Origin: RACS-047 sp031553855
GTDB lineage: Bacteria > Bacillota > Clostridia > Christensenellales > Pumilibacteraceae
Assembly: GCA_031553855.1 (NCBI GenBank)
Contig: JAVBKW010000027.1
Location: 93,115-157,114, forward strand
Length of the DNA stretch: 64,000 bases
Direction of reading: 5' to 3'
Position numbers and translations under genes: made by a program
Notes under the pieces: model-generated
Seen by the model: only the letters and a program-made list of their open reading frames with translations
Database searches by the model: none
Told to the model about the DNA's origin: nothing
Shown: in pieces, positions 35,312 to 43,629 of the stretch
Layout: the number at the start of each line of letters is the position of its first letter
Numbering within the stretch: position 1 is the stretch's first letter

Positions 35312-35689
35312 CTATCGCTTAGACAAAGAAAAAAAGTAGCTTTCCCTCAGCCAACCCATCAACTGCTCATCGATCTCGGCTACATCCTGTATCAGCACAT
35401 GGTGTGTCCAGCGGCGCGGGTACGGCTCTACGGCTTCGACAATACGGGGATGCTCTATCCTAACACATAGACCGAACGTTACGCCGAGACAAACGTCCGG
35501 CCACCCTTTTCTTTTAGAATACGGCGGCCATGCCCACGCAAAGCCATACTTATTAAAAAAGCCCGCCTGTGTTTTACCTATCTTTATTGTAACATTTTCA
35601 AAAGTCTCAAGTATGCGTTTTTCTAAGTGCAAATAAAGCGGCAATGTGTCGGGAGTTTTCTCAAACAGACTTAGGATTTCAGGTTCCAT
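35312..35689 (-). CDS. DUF5655-like protein
   Basis: A 125-residue protein (FEKTPDTLPLYLHLEKRIL ... IKIGKTQAGFFNKYGFAWAW ... HHVLIQDVAEIDEQLMGWL) that matches the layout of the DUF5655 group, found alone or as a tail on other bacterial proteins. Function unknown. A short open frame with no signal peptide. It lies about 60 bases after the cysteine-motif protein gene. Confidence 0.7.
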   Translation of the reverse strand: MEPEILSLFEKTPDTLPLYLHLEKRILETFENVTIKIGKTQAGFFNKYGFAWAWPPYSKRKGWPDVCLGVTFGLCVRIEHPRIVEAVEPYPRRWTHHVLIQDVAEIDEQLMGWLRESYFFSLSKR

Positions 35690-35751
35690 ATATACTATCC
35701 TTTATTTTTCTGTTTTTATTTTTTTCACCATTTCTTTTGCTCCATAAATCG

Positions 35752-36210
35752 TTAAGTATTTGATCCAAGCTCATCAACAACCCATTTCATTATCACGGGC
35801 TTACTTTCATCTGTAACAAGAAATTGAAAAGAACAATACCGACATTTTTGGTAGTGCTTGCCTCTCAATTCAAAATCGTAACCCATAATGCACTTCGGGT
35901 TGCATTCGGCGGTGTTTCTCAGACGAGTACAGTTAGCAGCTTTATCAATTTCTGAAACCATATAATCTGTCAATATAATTTTGCTGGAATAGAATTCGGG
36001 ATATAGTCTTACATGAAGGCCGTTTTTTCTGAAGTAAAAATTGGAAACCGACCTTTTTGTTTCAGGATTCGAAAATGCCACAAAAAAGCCTGCCGCTTTT
36101 TTTTCGATTTTCACTTTGCAACCAACTCTTAAAAAAATGTCATGCAGTTCTTCGGCAAAGTTTTTGTGCGCTTGCTCTACTTCATTCAGAAAATCATTAA
36201 ACTGCCCCAT
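35752..36210 (-). CDS. Uncharacterised protein with cysteine cluster
   Basis: A 152-residue protein with an N-terminal helix, a central beta region (KKAAGFFVAFSNPETKRS; GLHVRLYPEFY) and a C-terminal cysteine cluster (ECNPKCIMGYDFEL then KCRYCSFQF). The CxxxC and CxxC pairs suggest a bound zinc. I do not recognise the family. A good ribosome binding site (GGAGGGG) precedes the ATG. It lies in a row of small genes with the acetyltransferase and the DUF5655-like gene. Confidence 0.72.
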   Translation of the reverse strand: MGQFNDFLNEVEQAHKNFAEELHDIFLRVGCKVKIEKKAAGFFVAFSNPETKRSVSNFYFRKNGLHVRLYPEFYSSKIILTDYMVSEIDKAANCTRLRNTAECNPKCIMGYDFELRGKHYQKCRYCSFQFLVTDESKPVIMKWVVDELGSNT

Positions 36211-36251
36211 ATCCCCTCCACTTTTAATTTGCCGATAATTGACAACTTTGT

Positions 36252-36722
36252 TTATTGTTTATTTTTTTCAAACTTCAACATGGCAGGCCCATCTATAGAC
36301 TCCATTTCTTTTATCTGCCATCCGTTTTTAATATAAAACTCAACTGCGGCATAGTTTTCTTTAAATGTTTGTAGTCGAAGCGAAGAATAGCATTCAAACA
36401 TCAGATTCTCCGCATGTTTAAGAAGCTGAGTTCCAAAGCCTTTCTTCTGATACTCGATATCTATCATCAAAATATGAAGTAAATCAGCTTTGATTATGAC
36501 AAAACCCGCTATATTTTCTTTCTGACACAAAATAAAGCTACAGGCTAGTCCGCTGTCTATTTCATTATCCGACGCTCCGCTTTCAACGAATGATCGAACG
36601 CTATCGTGACCTAAGAATGCCGGATATCTCTTAAGAATGACGCGACGGGCAATTTGCTTAAGCATCTTTGCATCCGAAGGTTCAGCTTTGCGAATCAATA
36701 CATTGTCCAAAATGTCCCTCAT
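36252..36722 (-). CDS. GNAT-family N-acetyltransferase
   Basis: A 156-residue GNAT fold: LIRKAEPSDAKMLKQIARRV at the N-terminus, the beta4 strand AGFVIIKADLLHILMIDIEYQ, and the acetyl-CoA loop QKKGFGTQLLKHAENL. The Trp and Glu near the end (YIKNGWQIKEME) are typical. Substrate unknown. GGAG precedes the ATG by 11 bases. Confidence 0.9.
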   Translation of the reverse strand: MRDILDNVLIRKAEPSDAKMLKQIARRVILKRYPAFLGHDSVRSFVESGASDNEIDSGLACSFILCQKENIAGFVIIKADLLHILMIDIEYQKKGFGTQLLKHAENLMFECYSSLRLQTFKENYAAVEFYIKNGWQIKEMESIDGPAMLKFEKNKQ

Positions 36723-36915
36723 TCCATTGTAACTCCAAAGTTAAAAATCTGCGCCGCAGTTTCTTCCGGAACCTGCTTGATGTTATTCTATCCACAAACC
36801 AATGTGCGGCGTATTGCATATAGTCAAAAAATTCTTTTAGCCATATGATAAAGTCGTTCTTAATACTTCCATAAATAAAACAAATTTTATATCATCCATT
36901 GTTTGTACGGGAATA
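36723..36915 (-). other. Gap at the left edge of the AT-rich island
   Basis: No complete gene. A minus-strand frame without a good start (QYAAHWFVDRITSSRFRKKL) runs through the gap and into the acetyltransferase gene in another frame. It may be a remnant of a longer gene. Confidence 0.35.
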
Positions 36916-38985
36916 TTATATTTTCTTAATTATTGAACCATATATTTTTTTAATTATTTCTTCTTCGTCATTGGTCATATTGCTTTGATATAGCACGCAT
37001 AAATTACGCTTTGCACGCGTTACAGCTACATAAAATAAGTTTCGCCCTTCCTCATTCAGATTTGTTTTACCTTTTTCCATTGACAAAAACACTTTACTAA
37101 AATATTGAGCATCTCTAGCAAAATTATTTTCAAGAATTATTAGCACATTATCATATTCCAAGCCTTTAGTGCTATGCAAAGTGTGAAATACTAAATCACC
37201 TTCTGTCTTTTCGTGTAAATAATTATACCAATTTATAAACACATTTACATCCAAAGCAAGAAAATTTTCAACTGTTAATAATACCTCCTTAGATTGTGTA
37301 TCATCTTTATCCATTCTTACACTGAACAAGATATGAATGATATGTTGTTTAAAGTCCTCCAAAGTTATTATATCTTCCCCAAAAATGCCCTCAAACCATG
37401 ATTTAAAAAATTTATCTTCACTTTTATATAAACTAAAAATGTTTAATAAATATTCTAATAATGTTTTCCCCTCTAATGTATGAAGAACTGATAATAATCT
37501 ATTTAATCTGACTATACTTAAATTTCTTAATTCTTTTGATTGTAACAAATTCTGAACAAATGATTTGTTATTTTGTATATTAATTTTAAATTCGATTATT
37601 TTAAGAAATAAGTTTTGAATTTCCGCTCGCTTTTCTTTATCGGAATTCAGTATGTGTTGACCTAGCAATTCAAAGTTCTTCCCCGAGCTATACCATTCCG
37701 ACTGTTCAAAAAATGTAAAAATTTCCGAAAACCCCATTCTCTTCGCTATATTTCTATTTCTTAACTCTAAACAATGTAATTTATTTTGTGAATTAATGCC
37801 CCATTTGCTTCGTTGCATTTCTATCAATTTTTCCATACTTTCATCATCATCGACATTATAAAAGCTGACATCACCCTTTGGGAAATTGCTAAAAATAGTT
37901 TGCTGCGTTATTCCATCATTACGTATTAAATTTGAAACTGCAATAATTTCAGGCGCAGATCGTCTATTAAATCCCTTAATTACTTTTTTCTCTATACAAA
38001 TTTTTTCTTTAATATTTCCGACGCCTTCTTTATATATTTTTTGCATGACATCACCAAAAAAAGCAAGTAAAAAAACTCTTTTTGTTTCACCGGAATAACA
38101 ATAAAGATGTTTCAACAATTCTACTACTTTTGAATTAGTATCTTGACTTTCATCAACTAATATATATGGATAGTGATCTAACAACAATCTTCTTAAAATT
38201 TTGTTTTGCGCGACTATCTTTTCCGCATAGTCAAGTAATGTATCATGACTAATTTCCATCTTATGTAATCTATCATGATTATTTTGCAAACCATATTTAA
38301 CGCTACAATATTTTTTTTCTTTTGCAATAATTTTTTCTTTTGCACTTTCAAAATTATTCTTTTTAATTAATACATCAACAATCTTTTTGAAATTTCCAAC
38401 ATTATTTAGCAAATTTGGAAACTTTGTGTCGTCAAAAAATGATTTTAGCGAGTTTTTAAAATCTACTGCGCCCTTATTTTTATTGTCATAATATAGTTTT
38501 AAGTTTTCATTTATAGAAAATATTGTCATAAATTCTTGTCTTTGTGGTTCAGATAAACCACAAAAAACAGTTGCCCATGTTTCATTTTTTAAATCATGTT
38601 CAATTTTCGATAAAGAGTCCACAAGATTATCTAAATGAATTTGAACTAACTGTTTTTGATATGGAGAAATCGCTGACCATAAAAATTCATGTATTGTTGA
38701 AATATAAATAATGGATGAATTTCCAAGTCTTTCTTTAATTTCGTTTGCTGCGGCATTTGTATATGTTATACACAATATTTTTTGCCGATGCAAAGCCATA
38801 GAACGTCCCTTACTAATTACAATATATTTTAAAGCCTGAACAAGTTCAAAAGTTTTTCCGGCTCCAGCGCCAGCATAAAAGATGAAGCTTTCGTTTTTAT
38901 CAATATATTCACAAATTTGCTTATGCACATCTTTTTCTTGTTTTTCTTTATCTGGATCTAATAACAGTAGTAATTTTTCTTTCAT
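36916..38985 (-). CDS. gajB: UvrD-like helicase of a Gabija-type defence system
   Basis: A 689-residue superfamily 1 helicase. Walker A is FYAGAGAGKTFELVQAL, motif Ia is CITYTNAAANEIKERLG, Walker B is ILVDESQDTNSKVVELL, motif V is HSTKGLEYDNVLIILENNF and motif VI is FYVAVTRAKRNLCVLY. Paired with an OLD-family nuclease gene one base upstream, it matches GajB of Gabija, which protects against phage by acting with the GajA nuclease. It is longer than the well-studied GajB of about 500 residues. The start at 38985 is placed after GGAG at 6 bases, not the upstream in-frame GTG. Base composition is AT-rich relative to both flanks. Confidence 0.88.
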   Translation of the reverse strand: MKEKLLLLLDPDKEKQEKDVHKQICEYIDKNESFIFYAGAGAGKTFELVQALKYIVISKGRSMALHRQKILCITYTNAAANEIKERLGNSSIIYISTIHEFLWSAISPYQKQLVQIHLDNLVDSLSKIEHDLKNETWATVFCGLSEPQRQEFMTIFSINENLKLYYDNKNKGAVDFKNSLKSFFDDTKFPNLLNNVGNFKKIVDVLIKKNNFESAKEKIIAKEKKYCSVKYGLQNNHDRLHKMEISHDTLLDYAEKIVAQNKILRRLLLDHYPYILVDESQDTNSKVVELLKHLYCYSGETKRVFLLAFFGDVMQKIYKEGVGNIKEKICIEKKVIKGFNRRSAPEIIAVSNLIRNDGITQQTIFSNFPKGDVSFYNVDDDESMEKLIEMQRSKWGINSQNKLHCLELRNRNIAKRMGFSEIFTFFEQSEWYSSGKNFELLGQHILNSDKEKRAEIQNLFLKIIEFKINIQNNKSFVQNLLQSKELRNLSIVRLNRLLSVLHTLEGKTLLEYLLNIFSLYKSEDKFFKSWFEGIFGEDIITLEDFKQHIIHILFSVRMDKDDTQSKEVLLTVENFLALDVNVFINWYNYLHEKTEGDLVFHTLHSTKGLEYDNVLIILENNFARDAQYFSKVFLSMEKGKTNLNEEGRNLFYVAVTRAKRNLCVLYQSNMTNDEEEIIKKIYGSIIKKI

Positions 38986-38986
38986 A

Positions 38987-41347
38987 TCAAACTCCACTTA
39001 GAAGCTTTTTAAGCCAGTTTAATCCATTAGTTATATAATCAGGCAGCTTTAAATCGTGCGTTTCTGTAGCTACCAATTGAAATAAAAGCTCATTAGCAAA
39101 GTCACTCTTACTGTTTGAAAGCTTTCTTTGCAATTTATATGAATTTAACAAGATGCCACCTTCCGCCATTACTTCCTCATAAATTGTTGGCTTTAAATTT
39201 TGCAAAACATTTTTCAGTAAAACACTCTCGTAATTTTTCAATATTAATGCTTCCTCAAAACTAGTAGCAAAGTAACCATTGATTGGTGTATTTTGGGTAA
39301 CTAAAGATAAATTATTTTTCACAAAGTTTTCTTGTCCAACAATATTTTGCAACTTCAATTGTTTTCCTTGGGCATAAAAATGTTCAAGAGAATTGTTCGT
39401 AGTTATTCTATCTGAAATATTTGTTGATTTTATTTGCAATAAAACTGGTTCGCTACCTTTGCAAATGTTGCATTTAACATCGGGTTTGCATTTTTTGCCT
39501 TTTTCGCAATCAGTTCGTTTTATATCTAAATCTGTAACAATAAGGGTTGGAACTTTAATTAATTCAATAAGATTCTCATATATTTTCGAATGCGCTCCAT
39601 CAATTAACATAATACTACCATAGTATTGATTTAGCGTGCTATCCTGTTGAATAAAATATTGGAGCAATGTCTGTTCTGTAACTCCTTCAACAAAAATTAT
39701 GTAATCCGCAAAAAATATTTCTGCGGTTTTGTACTTAATATGCTTCTTAATGAATTTTAAATTATTCAAATTTACCTTTTGCTTTTCTTTCATTTCGGCC
39801 TTCATTTCAGCCTTCGTTTCAGCCTTCGTTTCAGCCTTCGTTTCAGCCTTCGTTTCAGTCTTCGTTTCGACCTCCGTTTCGACCTCCGTTTCAGCCTTCG
39901 TTTCAGCCTTCGTTTCAGCCTTCGTTTCAGCCTTCGTTTCAGCCTTCGTTTCAGTATTATCAATACTTTTTATTACATTTTTATCCTTTAAATTAACTGC
40001 GCACGAATAACCAGCTTGATCAAGAATATAACTGATATTATCAAATGTATTACCCTCGTGAATTTTGCTACTCAATATATGAGAAGAATGGGTTGTAATA
40101 ATAATTTGACTATTTATGTGCTTATTACTGTTTAATAATAAAGCACTAATCATCTTGTTAATATTATATATAAAATTTTCTTGCATTTGAGGATGCATGA
40201 ATGCCTCTGGTTCTTCTATAGAAATTAAATTAATTTGGCTATTAAAAGATGATTCAGGGTATTTTTCCATATAACTAATTATTTCAGCCACAATCATCAT
40301 TAAATTAGTATAGCCCAAGCCGAATTGTGCCTCTGGAATGTGATTTTTTCCTTCAGCATATTCATATTTGACAACTTGTTTTATCAACTTGGCAAATGAT
40401 AAATCAGATTTCAATAGCACCTTACATTTTTCGCTACTAATCATTTGCTTAATGGAATCATTAATATTTATTGAGTGTTTTTCATTTAGATATATATTTA
40501 AATTTTCATTTATCTCAATCAACTGTTGTTCAAAATCATCTAATTCCTTTTTGTTATTCTTTTCTTTTTCACTGTCTCCCACTGCTCGGTTCATCAAATT
40601 ATTATACCGAGCATCAACAATTTTACTAAAAGCTTCTGTTAACGCACTGTCGTTTGTTATTTTATTTGCTTTAATAGGTGTCAACTCAATAAGATTTCTT
40701 AAAGTAAAATCAGGTTTTTCTTGTTCTCCATTATGATAGTATAATTTAAATTCCGTTTCATTAAGAAGATTTAAAAAGCGATCAAACAACAATTCATCTT
40801 TTTTATATAACGGATTACTAATCAACTTTCTAATTTTATCGACAAAGTCTGCTTTTTCCTTAATTTGATATTTTACAGTTATATTTATTTCACCTTTTTC
40901 GACATCTTCAATTGTCATAAATGAATATAGATTTGTCAATAACTCCCACTCATTCGTTGTATCTTTTTGAACTTCGTCTTCATCAATTTGCTCTAAACCA
41001 ACTGTAATTACAAAACTCAATTGAGGCATTTCCACTTTTTCATACTCATCCAAATAACCTTCTGTCTTGTAAGCGGTCAATATTTGTTTTAAATATGCAA
41101 AATTAAAATCCGTGGATAAAAATGAATTGCTATTTATTAATTTATTTAGAGCAGAAATTACTGTCGTTTTTCCGCAATTATTCCTGCCGATAATTAAAGT
41201 TGTTTTGGGTGCAATATTTATTTCCAACGATTTTTCACCAGTATTATTTGCTCCAGTGATATAATCGCCAGCGGCGCAAAACTCAATAACATTATCTTTG
41301 TTACCAAATTTTCTAAAATTCTCAATCGTCAAATTTTTTAAAAACAT
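38987..41347 (-). CDS. gajA: OLD-family ATPase-nuclease, GajA-like, with repeat linker
   Basis: A 786-residue class 2 OLD protein. The ATPase half has Walker A in IIGRNNCGKTTVISAL, signature QFGLGYTNLMMIVAEI and Walker B in LISIEEPEAFMHPQ. The TOPRIM nuclease half has the Glu in IIFVEGVTEQTLL and the DxD in TLIVTDLDIKRTD. Unusual points: a 14-unit ETKA-type linker lies exactly between the two halves, and a cysteine cluster (CEKGKKCKPDVKCNICKG) directly follows the DxD motif. It exceeds the roughly 580 residues typical of GajA. The start at 41347 follows AAAGGA; an earlier ATG at 41389 sits inside the -10 box. With GajB it should form a nucleotide-sensing nuclease-helicase complex. Confidence 0.88.
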   Translation of the reverse strand: MFLKNLTIENFRKFGNKDNVIEFCAAGDYITGANNTGEKSLEINIAPKTTLIIGRNNCGKTTVISALNKLINSNSFLSTDFNFAYLKQILTAYKTEGYLDEYEKVEMPQLSFVITVGLEQIDEDEVQKDTTNEWELLTNLYSFMTIEDVEKGEINITVKYQIKEKADFVDKIRKLISNPLYKKDELLFDRFLNLLNETEFKLYYHNGEQEKPDFTLRNLIELTPIKANKITNDSALTEAFSKIVDARYNNLMNRAVGDSEKEKNNKKELDDFEQQLIEINENLNIYLNEKHSININDSIKQMISSEKCKVLLKSDLSFAKLIKQVVKYEYAEGKNHIPEAQFGLGYTNLMMIVAEIISYMEKYPESSFNSQINLISIEEPEAFMHPQMQENFIYNINKMISALLLNSNKHINSQIIITTHSSHILSSKIHEGNTFDNISYILDQAGYSCAVNLKDKNVIKSIDNTETKAETKAETKAETKAETKAETEVETEVETKTETKAETKAETKAETKAEMKAEMKEKQKVNLNNLKFIKKHIKYKTAEIFFADYIIFVEGVTEQTLLQYFIQQDSTLNQYYGSIMLIDGAHSKIYENLIELIKVPTLIVTDLDIKRTDCEKGKKCKPDVKCNICKGSEPVLLQIKSTNISDRITTNNSLEHFYAQGKQLKLQNIVGQENFVKNNLSLVTQNTPINGYFATSFEEALILKNYESVLLKNVLQNLKPTIYEEVMAEGGILLNSYKLQRKLSNSKSDFANELLFQLVATETHDLKLPDYITNGLNWLKKLLSGV
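39787..39955 (-). repeat. 12-bp tandem repeat inside the gajA-like gene
   Basis: About 14 units of a 12-base repeat (coding-strand unit GAAACGAAGGCT and close variants) encode ETKA x5, ETEV x2, ETKT, ETKA x4, EMKA and EMKE. The unit is a multiple of three, so gain or loss keeps the reading frame. Units with GAGGTC form a distinct central block. Confidence 0.95.
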
Positions 41348-41387
41348 AATTTTATCCTTTGTTGCTTTAATATTTAATATTGTGTAC

Positions 41388-41416
41388 ATTCTACCATATA
41401 TTTACTTTTTTTACAA
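41388..41416 (-). promoter_or_regulatory. Promoter of the Gabija-like pair
   Basis: TTGTAA (41411-41416) and TAGAAT (41388-41393) on the minus strand are 17 bases apart, giving a leader of about 34 bases before the gajA start at 41347. Confidence 0.7.
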
Positions 41417-41782
41417 TACAAAAGTAAAAAATCAGCACATGATTCTGAATCAAACACTGCTTTGTATTCCTTTCATTTTTATATAGTTTTGGGATATATA
41501 TCTATGTTTTATAATGTTTTTTACTCGATCATTTAAAAGAATCTGCAATATATCTATCAACTATTTCAATCTATCAACTATTTCAATTAAAAATTACTAC
41601 GTTCACAAGACATATCTAATATTTTTTTATTAAAAAGATTTTCTTTATAGCCTAAAAAAATCAAGCATTTTTCAAACTATTACCAAGTTTGGATCTCACT
41701 TGCCACAAGCTAGCCGTTTACGCGTCTAATGAACGAGAGTAATTATGGCAAAATGAAATTCGCCCCTATTAGTTCACCATCA
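41417..41782. other. Gene-free spacer upstream of the Gabija-like pair
   Basis: No gene was recognised. It contains a 17-base perfect tandem duplication, ATCTATCAACTATTTCA at 41552-41568 and 41569-41585. At 41741-41764 AATTATGGC and AATTCGCC are separated by seven bases; this is a broken relative of the palindrome at about 43027. Confidence 0.6.
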
Positions 41783-42841
41783 CTATTCAGTCTTTTTATT
41801 TGATTTACTTGATTTCAGACTTCCTATAATTTTATCAGCTTCAGCGACAAATCTATCATAGTCTGATTGAAATAACTTATCCTGTATTACACGATACTTA
41901 TCATATTCCCCTTCAGCGTGGATTTTAGCGGTTAACGCAGTTACTGTGCCTGCATCTAAGCGCAGCAAACTTCCCGAGGCTTCAATAAAAAGATTGAGTC
42001 GTTCTTCCCAATTATCCATTGACATCGGAATTTGCCGCTGGGCTTGAAATTCGGCAAATTCTAAGTATGCCGTTACAAGTCTTTCAAGTTGCTTAAGTTC
42101 TTTTTCACCTAAGTAATTCTTTGCAATAGTCACATCAGATTTTCGTATTTTCCCGTGTGGCGCTTGTTCCCAAGTTTGCAATCCCATGTGTTCACGCTCA
42201 GCATTCGCTCGCTCTACAATGACCTCAGCGGCAGTCTGTCCGTGAATGGCGGCATGAAGTCGATTTTGAACTGTTTGGAAAAACTTTTGTGTTTTAGGTA
42301 ATTTCGGATCATAGTCAAAAGCTGTTGCATATATATCGGTAATTTTTTGATAAAACATCCGCTCGGAAAGTCTGATCTCGCGAATATCTTCTAAGAGCTG
42401 CTCAAAATATGCCTTGGTAAAAATGCCGTTATTCTTTAATCGTTCCTTATCTAAAACATATCCCTTAATTGCAAAATTAGCCAATACATCCGCGGCCCAT
42501 GCCCTAAATTGTATCGCCTTTTGTGAATTTACTTTAAACCCCACAGCAATTATAGCTTGCAGGTTATAATACTTTTGGTCATAAGGCTTACCGTTTGACG
42601 CAACTGTTCGGAATTTCCGAACAGTTGAATTTTCATCCAACTCACCGCTTTTAAATATATTTGTTAAGTGTTCCGATATATTACCTTTTGATGATTCGTA
42701 TAGTTGACATATCAGTTTCTGTGTTAACCAAACATTTTCATCTGCGACTAAAACATCAATGCCGTCTCCGCCGTTTTCTTTTACAAATACCAAAAAGTCA
42801 TTTGCATCGTTTCGTATTGTAAGTTTTCTTTGGTTGTCCAT
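41783..42841 (-). CDS. RhuM-family protein
   Basis: A 352-residue protein of the virulence RhuM family. The N-terminal domain (VLVADENVWLTQKLICQLYESSKGNISEHLTNIFKSGEL) resembles a DNA-binding region, and the middle carries NLQAIIAVGFKVNSQKAIQFRAWA. A Fic/Doc-type N-terminal relation has been noted for the family, but its function is unknown. RhuM genes are often found in mobile islands beside defence or restriction genes, which fits here. GGAG precedes the ATG by 9 bases. A promoter with TTTACT-N16-TAGAAT lies just upstream, so it is transcribed alone. Confidence 0.9.
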   Translation of the reverse strand: MDNQRKLTIRNDANDFLVFVKENGGDGIDVLVADENVWLTQKLICQLYESSKGNISEHLTNIFKSGELDENSTVRKFRTVASNGKPYDQKYYNLQAIIAVGFKVNSQKAIQFRAWAADVLANFAIKGYVLDKERLKNNGIFTKAYFEQLLEDIREIRLSERMFYQKITDIYATAFDYDPKLPKTQKFFQTVQNRLHAAIHGQTAAEVIVERANAEREHMGLQTWEQAPHGKIRKSDVTIAKNYLGEKELKQLERLVTAYLEFAEFQAQRQIPMSMDNWEERLNLFIEASGSLLRLDAGTVTALTAKIHAEGEYDKYRVIQDKLFQSDYDRFVAEADKIIGSLKSSKSNKKTE

Positions 42842-42889
42842 ATCACCTATCTCCTAAAAATTCCATACGAAAGTTGTGTGTTATGCTAT

Positions 42890-42917
42890 ATTCTAACATA
42901 AATCACAAAAAAGTAAA
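42890..42917 (-). promoter_or_regulatory. Promoter of the RhuM-family gene
   Basis: TTTACT (42912-42917) and TAGAAT (42890-42895) on the minus strand are 16 bases apart, with a TG one base before the -10 (extended -10). Confidence 0.55.
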
Positions 42918-43011
42918 AGGCTTTTTTCAGCAGTTTGTTTCTGATAGGGAATTTTGTTTAGCATTTGCTGTACTTTTTAATTTAACGGTTACACACTTAT
43001 TTTTAATTTAT

Positions 43012-43101
43012 TTAATCACCTGACTCACTTTTAATTATGGCGAATTCGCCATAATTAAAAGTTGGATTGTAAATTGTTTTAGTATTACTTATATATTTCA
43101 T
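43012..43101 (-). CDS. Possible 29-residue small protein
   Basis: A short frame (MKYISNTKTIYNPTFNYGEF and nine more residues) begins 8 bases after AGAGGA. Its middle codons lie within the 36-base palindrome, so the frame may be a by-product of that element. No similar protein is known to me. Coordinates may be off by one base. Confidence 0.3.
   Translation of the reverse strand: MKYISNTKTIYNPTFNYGEFAIIKSESGD
43027..43062. repeat. 36-base perfect palindrome
   Basis: Two 18-base arms, ACTTTTAATTATGGCGAA and its exact reverse complement, meet at a GAATTC centre with no loop. A broken relative lies at 41741-41764. Both are close to the RhuM gene, one on each side. Coordinates may be off by one. 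Confidence 0.85.
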
Positions 43102-43263
43102 AACAATAGTCCTCTTTTTGTTCAATCAGTATTTCAAATTCAATTCACATACAGTTCCCCATTTTTCCTTTTTATCTTAGCTTAACTAAGCATCAATTTT
43201 TAGAAAAATACTAAAAAAACGCAAGTCATAACCACCAGCTGCTGGTGGATTTCTTTTTACAAT

Positions 43264-43303
43264 AAAAAAGCTCATTTACGCATATTTCAGCATAAATGAG
43301 CTT
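43264..43303 (-). terminator. Hairpin with T tract beside the tRNA scar
   Basis: AAGCTCATTTA pairs perfectly with TAAATGAGCTT (11 pairs) around a 14-base loop. On the minus strand six Ts follow. It stops minus-strand transcription arriving from the right. Confidence 0.7.
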
Positions 43304-43312
43304 GACTTTCTA

Positions 43313-43369
43313 AGACTGTAAATCTGCCAGCTCCGCTTTCGGTGGTTCGAATCCACCCCGTCCACCCAA
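43313..43369 (+). other. Displaced 3' part of tRNA-Tyr (attachment-site scar)
   Basis: The segment holds the anticodon loop CTGTAAA (anticodon GTA, Tyr), a 13-base class II variable arm (CAGCTCCGCTTTC), an intact T arm (GGTGG TTCGAAT CCACC) and the acceptor end with CCA. The 5' half (acceptor, D arm and left anticodon stem) is missing; the upstream bases do not pair. This is the usual product of integration by a tyrosine recombinase into a tRNA 3' end, so island DNA should lie to the left and ancestral chromosome to the right. Confidence 0.85.
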
Positions 43370-43397
43370 AAAAAACCACTATATCTTGTGGTTTTTT
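43370..43397 (+). terminator. Terminator of the ancestral tRNA-Tyr gene
   Basis: AAAAAACCAC pairs with GTGGTTTTTT around an 8-base loop, directly after the CCA end. Confidence 0.85.
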
Positions 43398-43629
43398 CTT
43401 TTGTTTATCTATATATAGTGTTGTAATTTTTTATTAGTTCCCCTATTTTAGTTCCCCTACAGAAAGTCTGCTGCCATTTTTTCGATTCTATTAAATTCCT
43501 TGAAATATGCGAAAATCTTGTTTTTACCCAAAAGTTCCCCCATTTTTCCAAAAGAGTTCCCCCATTTTTCTTTTTATACTCTCAAAAAACTCACTTAAAT
43601 TTGTTTTTTTAGGCTATATAAATAATATT

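Larger units (their letters stand above)
43154..43575. repeat. GTTCCCC repeats flanking the tRNA-Tyr scar
   Basis: GTTCCCC occurs at 43154, 43437, 43451, 43534 and 43556. The 43154 and 43556 copies are near-identical for about 25 bases (GTTCCCC(C)ATTTTTC(C)TTTTTAT). All have the same orientation. They look like arm-type binding sites of a tyrosine recombinase around the tRNA-derived core, though no integrase gene is present. Confidence 0.6.

Noticed and set aside
36723..36915. Extra gene upstream of the acetyltransferase
   Set aside because: The frame has no good start and runs into another gene; recorded only as a possible remnant.
39787..39955. CRISPR-like array
   Set aside because: Units are adjacent 12-mers without spacers and are in coding frame within the GajA-like gene.
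39729..40010. Open frames opposite the ETKA repeat
   Set aside because: They are antisense translations of the 12-base repeat and lack ribosome binding sites.
36916..41347. PARIS or retron-type defence system
   Set aside because: The pair has OLD-TOPRIM and UvrD motifs and no reverse transcriptase or DUF4435-like gene; Gabija is the better fit.
43227..43250. CCACCAGC-T-GCTGGTGG as a terminator
   Set aside because: It has a one-base centre and no direct T tract on either strand; it may be part of the recombination site.
43313..43369. Functional tRNA-Tyr gene
   Set aside because: The acceptor, D arm and left anticodon stem are missing; upstream bases do not pair.
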